From positions 1 through 55,704 of the forward strand of contig NZ_RBZO01000028.1 of the NCBI RefSeq assembly GCF_003628445.1: a DNA stretch of 55,704 bases, given 5' to 3'. This DNA is from Oceanobacillus bengalensis (GTDB taxonomy: Bacteria; Bacillota; Bacilli; Bacillales; Amphibacillaceae). The notes beneath the pieces were generated by a model. The model was not told the DNA's origin. It saw only the letters and a list, made by a program, of their open reading frames with translations, and did no database searches. Positions 34,343 through 43,057 of this stretch are shown piece by piece (position 1 is the stretch's first letter; each line of letters begins with the position of its first letter). Made by a program: the position numbers and the translations under genes.

Positions 34343-34517
34343 GTAACTTGATAAAGGCTTTTCAAGATGAAAACAGAGTATGATATCAGAATCTGTAACT
34401 TGATAAGCGCTCTCTAAATGAAAACGGAGCTCAAAATCAGAATTTGTAACTTGATAAGCGTTCTCTAGATGAAAACGGAGCTCAAACACTGAATTTGTAA
34501 CTTGATAAGCGTTCTCA
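34343..34517. repeat. Tandem repeat array B: ~51-52-bp units, 3 full + 1 partial
   Basis: Units start at GTAACTTGATA: 34343, 34395, 34446 and 34497 (periods 52, 51, 51). Each runs on through CTCTAGATGAAAACGGAGCTC. On the minus strand the unit reads GAGCTCCGTTTT-N13-CTTATCAAGTTAC, the same spacing as array A's GAGCTCCGTTTT-N13-CTTATCTAGTTAC (31 of 38 positions identical by eye). It lies between the convergent aminotransferase and glgP genes. Confidence 0.88.
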
Positions 34518-34638
34518 GATCAATTTATTTCCGAATCTTTTTAATGATTACCCTAAGTACATCTAATGCACATTTTATAACAATTGCAATAAAAACACGT
34601 GCAGTGCCTGGGTGAATCACTTTTCTTTCTTAACAAAA

Positions 34639-34665
34639 CACCACCGGATATCGCATCTGGTGGTG
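34639..34665. terminator. Terminator of the glycogen operon
   Basis: CACCACCGGAT (34639-34649) pairs with ATCTGGTGGTG (34655-34665), one G-T pair. It directly follows the glgP stop on the minus strand and has AAAACA/TTTGTT flanks. Confidence 0.85.
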
Positions 34666-34674
34666 CTTTGTTAA

Positions 34675-37104
34675 TTAAACTTGTTTAATTTTCCATATGT
34701 CTGTTGCATATTCTTTAATCGTTTGATCACTTGAAAATTTACCTGAATATGCAATATTGGTAACACTCATACTTAACCATGCTTGTCGGTTTCTATATGC
34801 ACGTTCAGCCAATTCATGGGTTTCTAGATACGGCTCAAAATCCTTTAATACAAAATAAGGATCATTGTGGTATAGAATATTGTAATAAATATCTTTGAAT
34901 TCAATATCATGGATACCGAATTCACCTTGCTTTAACTGATCCATTATCCGTTTTATCCGATCATCAGTATTATAAATATCCTGGGCATTATACCCCCCAT
35001 TTTGGTAATATCCTAGTACCTCTTCTGCCCTTAACCCAAAGATAAATATATTATCCTCTCCAACTAAATCGTGAATCTCAATATTTGCTCCGTCCATGGT
35101 CCCCAAAGTTAAAGCACCATTCATCATCATCTTCATATTTCCCGTTCCAGACGCTTCTTTACTAGCTGTTGATATCTGCTCACTGATATCTGCAGCTGGA
35201 ATAATCTTTTCTGCTAGACTAATATTATAATTTTCTAGAAAAATCACTTTAAGTTTGCCACCGATATCCTTATCATAATTAACTATCGATGCAACCGTGT
35301 TTATTAACTTAATCACTTCTTTTGCTTGGTAATAACTAGGAGCTGCCTTTGCTCCAAAAATGAATGTTCGAGGTGTCATATTCTGATTTGGGTTTTCCTT
35401 AAGCTCATTATACAAATAAATCACATGGAATATATTTAACAGTTGTCGCTTGTATTCATGCAGTCGCTTAATTTGTACATCAAAAATCGAATTATCATCA
35501 ACAAGTATCCCTGTTTGCTGATGAATATAGTTTGCTAATGCTGTTTTATTTTCATTCTTTACCTGGTCAAATTTATCCAATAAAACACGATCATTTGAAT
35601 ATTTTAATAAGCTAATCAATTGCTTTGGTCGCTTAATCCATTGTGGACCAATAACATCCGTTATTAAGTTAGCTAATTTGGGATTTGCCTGTAATAACCA
35701 GCGACGATGGGTAATACCATTCGTTTTATTGTTAAACTTATTCGGATATAATGCGTAAAAGTCCTTCATTTCTTTTTTCTTTAAAATCTCTGTATGGATA
35801 CGTGCAACACCATTCACGCTAAAACTACCTACTATTGCTAATCTAGCCATGTGTACCCGCCCGTAAGCAACTATTGCTAACTCTGGTATCTTATCCCGCA
35901 ATTCCTCATGATCAAACCACACCTGCTTACAAAACTGCTCATTAATCTCATCAATAATCATGTAGATTCTTGGAAGCAGGTACTGAATCATCTCCGCCTG
36001 CCATGTTTCAAGTGCTTCACTTAATGTTGTGTGATTCGTATAAGCAAACACATTTGTTGTTACTTTCCATGCAGCATCCCAACTAAGTCTCTCTTCATCC
36101 ATCAATATGCGCATCATCTCAGGAATTGCGAGACTTGGATGTGTATCATTGATTTGGATAACAACTTTTTCAGGTAATTTACTGATTGGCATTTTACTGT
36201 TTTTCTTAAAATGCTTTATAATATTTTGTATACTAGACGAAACCAAGAAGTACTGCTGCTTTAAACGTAATTCCTTTCCTTCATAACTTGAATCGTCTGG
36301 ATAAAGAAACCCTGATATTTGATCGATAGAATGTTGATGATCAAGGTCATGATAGAATTCCTGATTCGCACTACTCACATTTGTATCATCCCCGAATACT
36401 GGCTCTGCACTCCATAATCGTAGTGTATTCACCACATCATTGTTATACCCTACTACTGGAACATCATATGGTACAGCCATTACCTTATCCGTATTTTCAT
36501 ACTTAAATTCCAAGGAGCCATCGTTTCTCTTAAACATATGTACTTTTCCATGAAACTGGATTACGACAGCTTCCTCCTCTTTTCTCACTTCCCAAGGATA
36601 GGGATCTTTTAACCAATAATCTGGTAACTCTACCTGGTTCCCATGAATGATACGTTGTTCAAATAAACCGTAACGATACCTGATACCGTATCCGTGACCA
36701 GGATATTGGAGGGAAGCGAGAGAATCTAAAAAGCACGCAGCAAGTCTACCTAAGCCCCCATTTCCTAGTCCCGCATCATGTTCTTCTGAAAAGACATCTT
36801 CAGGATGGAAACCTAGTTCCTCCAATGCCTCTTTTGCAGCATTTAACATCCCACAATTAAGTAGATTACTTTCTAAAAGCCTACCAATAAGAAATTCCAT
36901 CGATAAATAGTAGACTTGTTTATAGTTTTTCTTAATATAGTGTTTGTTCGTGTTAAACCAATTTGGCATTATTTCCTCATTAACAATCGATGCAAGTACA
37001 ATATACATATCTTTACTATTTGCATCCTCAACCTGAATTCCTCTATCAATGATCAGTTTATTTGTTAACTTCTCCTTTAAAAGCCGCGTGGTTACCTGTG
37101 GCAA
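34675..37104 (-). CDS. glgP: Glycogen phosphorylase
   Basis: At 809 residues it matches the usual length of bacterial glycogen/maltodextrin phosphorylases. GLGNGGLGRLAACFLDS sits in the N-terminal half and the PLP-lysine block EASGTGNMKMMMNGALTLGT in the C-terminal half, with KRLHEYKRQLLN before it. It releases glucose-1-phosphate from glycogen. The start is TTG 37104 with GGGAGAG 8 nt upstream. It is the last gene of the glgBCDAP operon. Confidence 0.96.
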   Translation of the reverse strand: MPQVTTRLLKEKLTNKLIIDRGIQVEDANSKDMYIVLASIVNEEIMPNWFNTNKHYIKKNYKQVYYLSMEFLIGRLLESNLLNCGMLNAAKEALEELGFHPEDVFSEEHDAGLGNGGLGRLAACFLDSLASLQYPGHGYGIRYRYGLFEQRIIHGNQVELPDYWLKDPYPWEVRKEEEAVVIQFHGKVHMFKRNDGSLEFKYENTDKVMAVPYDVPVVGYNNDVVNTLRLWSAEPVFGDDTNVSSANQEFYHDLDHQHSIDQISGFLYPDDSSYEGKELRLKQQYFLVSSSIQNIIKHFKKNSKMPISKLPEKVVIQINDTHPSLAIPEMMRILMDEERLSWDAAWKVTTNVFAYTNHTTLSEALETWQAEMIQYLLPRIYMIIDEINEQFCKQVWFDHEELRDKIPELAIVAYGRVHMARLAIVGSFSVNGVARIHTEILKKKEMKDFYALYPNKFNNKTNGITHRRWLLQANPKLANLITDVIGPQWIKRPKQLISLLKYSNDRVLLDKFDQVKNENKTALANYIHQQTGILVDDNSIFDVQIKRLHEYKRQLLNIFHVIYLYNELKENPNQNMTPRTFIFGAKAAPSYYQAKEVIKLINTVASIVNYDKDIGGKLKVIFLENYNISLAEKIIPAADISEQISTASKEASGTGNMKMMMNGALTLGTMDGANIEIHDLVGEDNIFIFGLRAEEVLGYYQNGGYNAQDIYNTDDRIKRIMDQLKQGEFGIHDIEFKDIYYNILYHNDPYFVLKDFEPYLETHELAERAYRNRQAWLSMSVTNIAYSGKFSSDQTIKEYATDIWKIKQV

Positions 37105-37118
37105 GGAATCATCTCTCC

Positions 37119-38549
37119 CTATCCATATATTGGGGTTGGTACTAATTGTTCGTATAAATCTCTATATTCCATTGCGGAATCCTTCCAGCTAAACTGACTC
37201 TTATTAACATTTTTTATTAACTGTTGAAAGTGGTCATCCCTATGATAAATTTCAAGAGAATACTGTAGCACATGCAGTAGGTCATGTGCATTGTAATTCG
37301 TAAAACTAAATCCATTTCCTTCTCCTGTTATTTCATTATAGGAATTTACCGTATCTTTTAAGCCACCTGTTTCTCTCACAATTGGTAACGTTTTGTATTG
37401 TAATGCAATGAGCTGCGCTAAGCCACACGGTTCAAACTTCGATGGCATAATAAGGAAGTCTGCGCTAGCATACAATTGCCTTGCCAATCCTTCATCAAAC
37501 ATGAGTAATGTGGACACTTTATCAGGAAACCAACTCGCTAGTTTAGAAAAGTAGTCTTCAAATTCATATTCACCCGTACCTAAGATAATAAGCTGTACAT
37601 CGTCCCTAAGGAATTCCTCCACTATCGCCTTAACAAGATGCAAGCCTTTTTGTTCTACAAGCCTCGTTACGATGGTATATAATGGTTTATCTAAATCCAT
37701 TTCAAAGTTTATTTGTTCACCAAGCACTAACCGATTCTCAATCTTTTTCGATCTTGCGGAGCGATAATTTACAGCAATATACGGATCTGTTAATGGATTA
37801 TATTCCTTTATATCAATCCCATTTAGTATTCCAACTACATCCTTTTCCCTATGGCGTAATACTGGATCCATTGTCTCACCATAATATGGGTGTTTAATTT
37901 CCTCTGCATACGTCTTACTTACTGTCGTAATCTTATCTGCATGAAATAAGGCTCCCTTTAGACAATTTAACATTCCTTCCCATTCCAACCCTCCGATATG
38001 TTCTCTATCCAATTGGAAGAAATCCTCAAATATATCGATTGGCATCATGCCCTGATACTTTATATTGTGAATCGTAAACACAGTCTTCATCTCTGGAACT
38101 GGCCTAAGGATATTCGCTAGCACTACGGATATACCTGCCTGCCAATCGTGTGCATGTAAGATATCAGGTTTAAAATCAATATGGTCTAACGCTTCTATTA
38201 CCGCATGACTGAAATAAACGAATCTCTCCCCATCATCGTAATAACCATATATTCCCTTTCTTGTAAAATAGTATTCATTTGAAATAAAGTAATAGTTAAT
38301 CTGATTATATTTAAGTGTATAAATCGTAGTTTCTTGATTACGCCATCCGATTCTCACATCAAAAGAGGTGAGATATTCCATTTTACTTTTCCATTCTTCA
38401 GCTATTTCATCATAAAGAGGTAGAATAACGCGTACTTCTACTTGTTCATTTTGCTTTAGTGCTTGTGGAAGTGATCCGATTACATCTGCTAAACCTCCCG
38501 TCTTGATAAAAGGAGTGCATTCAGATGCTACAAATAATACGTTTTCCAT
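37119..38549 (-). CDS. glgA: Glycogen synthase (ADP-glucose type)
   Basis: This 476-residue GT5 glycosyltransferase has the N-terminal ADP-glucose site KTGGLADVIGSLP, HAHDWQAG, and the C-terminal PSKFEPCGLAQLIALQY with ETGGLKDTV. It elongates alpha-1,4-glucan from ADP-glucose made by GlgC/GlgD. It lies between glgD and glgP with short gaps. Confidence 0.96.
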   Translation of the reverse strand: MENVLFVASECTPFIKTGGLADVIGSLPQALKQNEQVEVRVILPLYDEIAEEWKSKMEYLTSFDVRIGWRNQETTIYTLKYNQINYYFISNEYYFTRKGIYGYYDDGERFVYFSHAVIEALDHIDFKPDILHAHDWQAGISVVLANILRPVPEMKTVFTIHNIKYQGMMPIDIFEDFFQLDREHIGGLEWEGMLNCLKGALFHADKITTVSKTYAEEIKHPYYGETMDPVLRHREKDVVGILNGIDIKEYNPLTDPYIAVNYRSARSKKIENRLVLGEQINFEMDLDKPLYTIVTRLVEQKGLHLVKAIVEEFLRDDVQLIILGTGEYEFEDYFSKLASWFPDKVSTLLMFDEGLARQLYASADFLIMPSKFEPCGLAQLIALQYKTLPIVRETGGLKDTVNSYNEITGEGNGFSFTNYNAHDLLHVLQYSLEIYHRDDHFQQLIKNVNKSQFSWKDSAMEYRDLYEQLVPTPIYG

Positions 38550-38573
38550 TTCGTATTTCCCCTTTCGTAATTT

Positions 38574-39680
38574 TTAGATTGTCTGTCTTTTGGCAATGAC
38601 AAATGGTTTATCCTTTGAGCCTATAATCCTTTGCCCCTTTGATATGTGGACGTCCTTGTCCAAAATGACATTCTCTAAGTAGGCTCCTTCTTCAATCTCA
38701 CAGCGCTGCATAATGATGGAATTCTTTACACTAGCGCCCTCTTTAACCACCACTCCTCTAAATAGGACGCTTCCTTCAACATCTCCATCAACGACACAAC
38801 CGTTAGCTAGTATAGAGTGATCAACCACCGCCCCGGAGCGATATTTAACTGGGGAATTATTTGAAACCTTCGTCCTTATATAAGTAGGTTTATAAAATAG
38901 TTCCTTATAATTGTCCTCTGATAATAGATTCATATTATGACGATAAAAACTCTCTATTGTATTAATAAATGCACTGTAGCCGCGATATTGGTAGGTTTGG
39001 ATTTTTAATTCAGATAGTCTTTCTTTGATACCATGCACAAAGAAATTATCATGCCCGTAAGCAATACAATGATCTACTAGATCAATAAGAAGTTCTTTAT
39101 TAATAATATAAACGCCAGTAAATACCTTGGGATTCTTTCTATCATTTGTAATATGCTGTACCCAGCCTAAGTCATCTGCCTCAATTCTGTATGAAGGAGT
39201 ATGCTCATCCTTTAGCTCCTCAACCTTTGTTGATACAAGTGTAACGTCTGCATTTCTTTCTACGTGTAAATTAAAGGCTTCCTTATAATCCGTATTTGCT
39301 ATAAACTGGCTTCCACTAACTAATACATAAGAGGACTTCCCTCGATGGAAATAATCACGATTGTTATGGAAAAATTGCAGATCCCCTTTCGATACATCGG
39401 TTGGGTCATTCCAATCAGGAGGGAGAATAAAAAGCCCGCCATTTCTACGGTCTAAATCCCAATTCTCACCTGTTCCAAGGTGATCTAAAAGAGAACGATA
39501 TTTTGACCGAGCAAATATGGCAACTTCATGGACGTTTGAGTTGACCATATTGGATAATGCAAAATCAATTAATCGGTACCTACCCGCAAAGGGTATGGAG
39601 GCACTGCTTCGGAAATAGGTCAATTCGTTAAAAACATAGTGTTCATGCTCAAGATTGATTAATCCCATCATTGTTTTCAT
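38574..39680 (-). CDS. glgD: ADP-glucose pyrophosphorylase regulatory-type subunit GlgD
   Basis: This ~368-residue GlgC homologue has the nucleotidyltransferase fold ([32 protein letters not shown]) and a C-terminal left-handed beta-helix. It lacks the [12 protein letters not shown] nucleotide-binding motif seen in the adjacent GlgC, as is typical of Bacillus GlgD, which forms a hetero-oligomer with GlgC. ATG 39680 is used: GGGGGTGG lies 6 nt upstream and it overlaps the glgC stop by one base; an in-frame GTG at 39683 is closer to the site. Confidence 0.93.
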   Translation of the reverse strand: MKTMMGLINLEHEHYVFNELTYFRSSASIPFAGRYRLIDFALSNMVNSNVHEVAIFARSKYRSLLDHLGTGENWDLDRRNGGLFILPPDWNDPTDVSKGDLQFFHNNRDYFHRGKSSYVLVSGSQFIANTDYKEAFNLHVERNADVTLVSTKVEELKDEHTPSYRIEADDLGWVQHITNDRKNPKVFTGVYIINKELLIDLVDHCIAYGHDNFFVHGIKERLSELKIQTYQYRGYSAFINTIESFYRHNMNLLSEDNYKELFYKPTYIRTKVSNNSPVKYRSGAVVDHSILANGCVVDGDVEGSVLFRGVVVKEGASVKNSIIMQRCEIEEGAYLENVILDKDVHISKGQRIIGSKDKPFVIAKRQTI

Positions 39681-40834
39681 CACTTTCCACCCCCGGTTAG
39701 AGCTAACATTCCGTGCAGAATTTCTTGGTTTAGTACAACAGGTTCTTCGTTTTCACTAACCCTTATATTCGTTCCCTCTGGAATTTCTGTGTTTTCCATA
39801 ACAATGACTCGTTCAAGAATAGAATTCTTTCCTACTTTTGTTCCTGGGTGTAGAATCGATTCCGAAATACTACATCCACTATTAACGACTACATTTTTAA
39901 ACAATACCGAACGATTAACCTTTCCATATACAAAACAACCAGAATTCACGAGTGAATGATTGACAATCGCATTGCTCCCAATGTATTGAGGTGGGAAATT
40001 GGAGTCATTCGTATAAATTCTCCAATTTTTATTATTTAACGTATTACCAAAGTCCTCATCAAGTAAATCCATATTGGCCTCCCAATAGCTTTGAACGGTA
40101 CCGACATCCTTCCAATAGCCATCAAACTGATAAGCGAACAAACGTCGATCATCATTGAGCATCGTAGGAATAATATCCTTCCCAAAGTCATGGCTCGATG
40201 CCTTATTCTTCGCATCCTTCAATAAGTAATCTTTTAACGTATTCCACGTGAAGATATAAATCCCCATTGATGCAAGGTTGCTCCCGGGTACAGCTGGCTT
40301 TTCCTCAAATTCAAAGATTCGTTCGGTATCTGTCGTATTCAATATCCCAAACCTGGATGCTTCTTCCCAAGGTACTTTAATAACAGAAATTGTAGCATCG
40401 GCTCTGGTAGCCTTGTGCTGATTTAGGAGCTTCTGATAATCCATTTGATAGATATGGTCACCGGAAATAACAAGAACATATTCTGGATTATATTGATCGA
40501 TGAAGTGAATATTTTGGTAAATAGCATCCGCAGTACCTGAGTACCAATCTCCCCCAGTCTTACCTGTATACGGAGAAAGAACGGTAACACCACCATTTCT
40601 ACGATCAAGATCCCAAGGTTTTCCATTTCCAATATGTTTATTCAGTTCTAGTGGGGAATATTGCGTCAATACACCTAATGTTTGTATATTTGAATTGGTA
40701 CAATTACTTAAGGTGAAATCAATAATACGATACTTCCCACCAAATGGGACTGCTGGCTTTGCAATATGATGTGTCAAAGCTCCCAATCGTTTTCCTTCTC
40801 CTCCGGCTAACAACATACCCACACATTCCTTCAA
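39680..40834 (-). CDS. glgC: Glucose-1-phosphate adenylyltransferase
   Basis: The 384-residue protein begins with the catalytic nucleotide loop [15 protein letters not shown] and continues with [27 protein letters not shown] and [12 protein letters not shown] beta-helix C-terminus follows. It makes ADP-glucose from glucose-1-phosphate and ATP, the committed step of glycogen synthesis. The TTG start at 40834 overlaps the glgB stop (ATTGA), with GAGGAG 8 nt upstream, so it is translationally coupled. Confidence 0.96.
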   Translation of the reverse strand: MKECVGMLLAGGEGKRLGALTHHIAKPAVPFGGKYRIIDFTLSNCTNSNIQTLGVLTQYSPLELNKHIGNGKPWDLDRRNGGVTVLSPYTGKTGGDWYSGTADAIYQNIHFIDQYNPEYVLVISGDHIYQMDYQKLLNQHKATRADATISVIKVPWEEASRFGILNTTDTERIFEFEEKPAVPGSNLASMGIYIFTWNTLKDYLLKDAKNKASSHDFGKDIIPTMLNDDRRLFAYQFDGYWKDVGTVQSYWEANMDLLDEDFGNTLNNKNWRIYTNDSNFPPQYIGSNAIVNHSLVNSGCFVYGKVNRSVLFKNVVVNSGCSISESILHPGTKVGKNSILERVIVMENTEIPEGTNIRVSENEEPVVLNQEILHGMLALTGGGK

Positions 40835-42741
40835 TCTACACTCTCCTCATCGTCTATTCTTTTATATACTGACATTGCTAATGGCGGTATTTTTATCTTG
40901 ATATGTTGCGGCAACCCGTGCCATTTTTCTGAAAAACTAAAATGTTCTTCTTCATTTAATTGGCCAGAACCACCGTATTCCTTTGCATCCGAATTAAAAA
41001 TTTCCTGATACTTTCCAGGACTTGGAACACCAACCTTATAGTCGTATCTGACAGTTGGCGTGAAATTACAAACAATAATTAATTCAATGTTAGGATGTTT
41101 ACTCTTTCTTCTAAATGCAATAATACTCTGGTCTATATTGTGTGGATCTATCCATTCAAATCCTTTAGGGTCATGATCTAATTCATATAATTGAGGTTGT
41201 TTAAGATAGAAATGATTTAAAGCTTTAACATAAGTGAAGATACCTTGGTGAAGAGGATAATCTAAAAGATGCCAATCTAGTTGTTCCTTGTCCTTCCACT
41301 CGGCATATTGCGCGAGTTCAGCGCCCATAAATAATAAGTTCTTACCAGGATGTGCGATCATATATCCGAGTAGCAATCTTAAATTTGCGAATTGCTGCCA
41401 CCTGTCACCGGGCATTTTATCCAAGAGCGATTTCTTACCATGAACCACCTCGTCATGTGACAATGGTAATAGGAAGTTTTCTGAATAAGTATACATAAAA
41501 GAGAAGGTTACTAAGTTGTGATGCCACTTACGATGGACAGGGTCCTTTTTTATGTAAGATAACATGTCATTCATCCAGCCCATATTCCATTTAAAATTAA
41601 ATCCCAATCCCCCAGAATAGGTTGGTGCTGTTATAAGCGGGATGTCCGAACTATCTTCTGCCATCATTAATGCATTTGGATGATATGAAAAGACTACTTC
41701 ATTTAATTTACGCAAAAATGCTATTGCTTCTAGGTTCTCCTCTCCGCCATATGAATTATAGATTTTTTCTTCACCTTCTTGGCGGTCAAAATTCAGATAA
41801 AGCATACTCGCAACAGCATCAACCCGTATTCCGTCAATGTGGTATTCTTCTAACCAGAATAGGGCGTTAGATATAAGAAAACTTTGTACTTCTGGACGGC
41901 CAAAATCGAACGTTAATGTTCCCCACGATCTTTTCTCACCCTTTTTAGGGTCGGCATACTCATATAAAGGTTCCCCATCAAATTCCCGAAGGCCAAAATC
42001 GTCTTTACAAAAATGCCCTGGAACCCAATCCATAATAACGCCGATATTATGTTGATGGCATTTATTTATAAAATATTTAAAGTCTTCACGTTTGCCATAT
42101 CTGGCTGTTACAGAAAAGTATCCAGTAATTTGATATCCCCAAGAAAGGTCAAAAGGGTGTTCTGCTAGGGGAAGTAATTCGATATGCGTAAACCTTAGTG
42201 ATTTAACATATGGAATCAACTCATCTGCTAATTCCTTATATGTATAGTATTCGCCTGTCTCTTTTTTCTTCCATGAACCTAAATGAACTTCATAAATTGA
42301 AAGTGGTGATGTATATGGGTTATATTTCTTCTTCTTTGACAGCCAATTTTGATCAGTCCACTTGTATGTAGATTTCCCTGCGGTAAGGGAAGCTGTATTG
42401 GGCCTTAATTCAGATTGGACTGCATAAGGGTCGGCTTTTAGACGAACTTCACCAGTAACAGATACTATTTTATATTTATAGGGTACTTCAGATTGGACGT
42501 CCGTAAAGAATCCGACCCACAACCCTTCTTTGGTCAGTCGCTCTAACGCATAATTACCTCCATCCCAGCTATTAAAGTCACCAATAATTTGAACTTCCAA
42601 AGCATTTGGTGCCCATACTACAAAGCGAAATCCTTTCTTTCCTTCTATTTCAATAAATTGGCTACCTAAGAGTTGGTGACTATGATAATTTGTACCTTGA
42701 TGAAACAAGTAAATTTCTTGCTCGGATATGTTGTAATACAC
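40831..42741 (-). CDS. glgB: 1,4-alpha-glucan branching enzyme
   Basis: This 636-residue GH13 enzyme has an N-terminal CBM48 ([20 protein letters not shown]). The catalytic blocks are [12 protein letters not shown] (nucleophile Asp), LMMAEDSS (acid/base Glu) and [13 protein letters not shown]. It creates alpha-1,6 branches. It is the first gene of the operon, from a GTG start with AAGGAGG upstream. Length and order match B. subtilis glgB. Confidence 0.96.
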   Translation of the reverse strand: MYYNISEQEIYLFHQGTNYHSHQLLGSQFIEIEGKKGFRFVVWAPNALEVQIIGDFNSWDGGNYALERLTKEGLWVGFFTDVQSEVPYKYKIVSVTGEVRLKADPYAVQSELRPNTASLTAGKSTYKWTDQNWLSKKKKYNPYTSPLSIYEVHLGSWKKKETGEYYTYKELADELIPYVKSLRFTHIELLPLAEHPFDLSWGYQITGYFSVTARYGKREDFKYFINKCHQHNIGVIMDWVPGHFCKDDFGLREFDGEPLYEYADPKKGEKRSWGTLTFDFGRPEVQSFLISNALFWLEEYHIDGIRVDAVASMLYLNFDRQEGEEKIYNSYGGEENLEAIAFLRKLNEVVFSYHPNALMMAEDSSDIPLITAPTYSGGLGFNFKWNMGWMNDMLSYIKKDPVHRKWHHNLVTFSFMYTYSENFLLPLSHDEVVHGKKSLLDKMPGDRWQQFANLRLLLGYMIAHPGKNLLFMGAELAQYAEWKDKEQLDWHLLDYPLHQGIFTYVKALNHFYLKQPQLYELDHDPKGFEWIDPHNIDQSIIAFRRKSKHPNIELIIVCNFTPTVRYDYKVGVPSPGKYQEIFNSDAKEYGGSGQLNEEEHFSFSEKWHGLPQHIKIKIPPLAMSVYKRIDDEESVD

Positions 42742-42818
42742 GTAGTAAGTAACCTCCTTTTTCCTCCGATTGACCTTAATTAACGAAATATGTTGGTGAA
42801 TTCATATGTATATGTTTC

Positions 42819-42847
42819 ATTATAATCCGAATAATCATTCACTTCAA
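42819..42847 (-). promoter_or_regulatory. Promoter of the glycogen operon
   Basis: On the minus strand: -35 TTGAAG (42847-42842), exactly 17 bp, -10 TATAAT (42824-42819). This looks like a vegetative sigma-A promoter; B. subtilis glg is known to use the sporulation factor sigma-E. Confidence 0.7.
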
Positions 42848-42928
42848 TACAATATCGCACAAAGTGTTCGACAATTCACACAAATTTAGCGAAACAATGT
42901 CGAATATTGCTTTTGTTGCTTATTATTG

Positions 42929-42957
42929 TTTAAATGTGAAGAGTAGTGGGCTATAAT
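42929..42957 (+). promoter_or_regulatory. Candidate promoter of the pullulanase gene
   Basis: -10 TATAAT (42952-42957) lies 17 bp after a weak -35 TTTAAA (42929-42934). Confidence 0.5.
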
Positions 42958-43057
42958 TTGTCAACACTTCATCCAATATATTTGCATAATTCAAAAGTAT
43001 CCATATACTAAATGCAGAGGTAACAAAATCGCTTTACCTTCAAAGGAGTTGCTCCCG

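Larger units (their letters stand above)
42742..43057. other. Divergent promoter region glgB / pullulanase
   Basis: It holds the two promoters listed separately and an inverted repeat TTCGACA (42867-42873) / TGTCGAA (42898-42904) between them, a possible operator for joint control. No catabolite-response element was recognised with confidence. Confidence 0.5.

Noticed and set aside
34343-34517. Possible CRISPR array or coding repeat protein
   Set aside because: Tails are conserved between units and no ribosome binding site supports the 68-residue minus-strand frame, so I treat it as non-coding tandem repeat.
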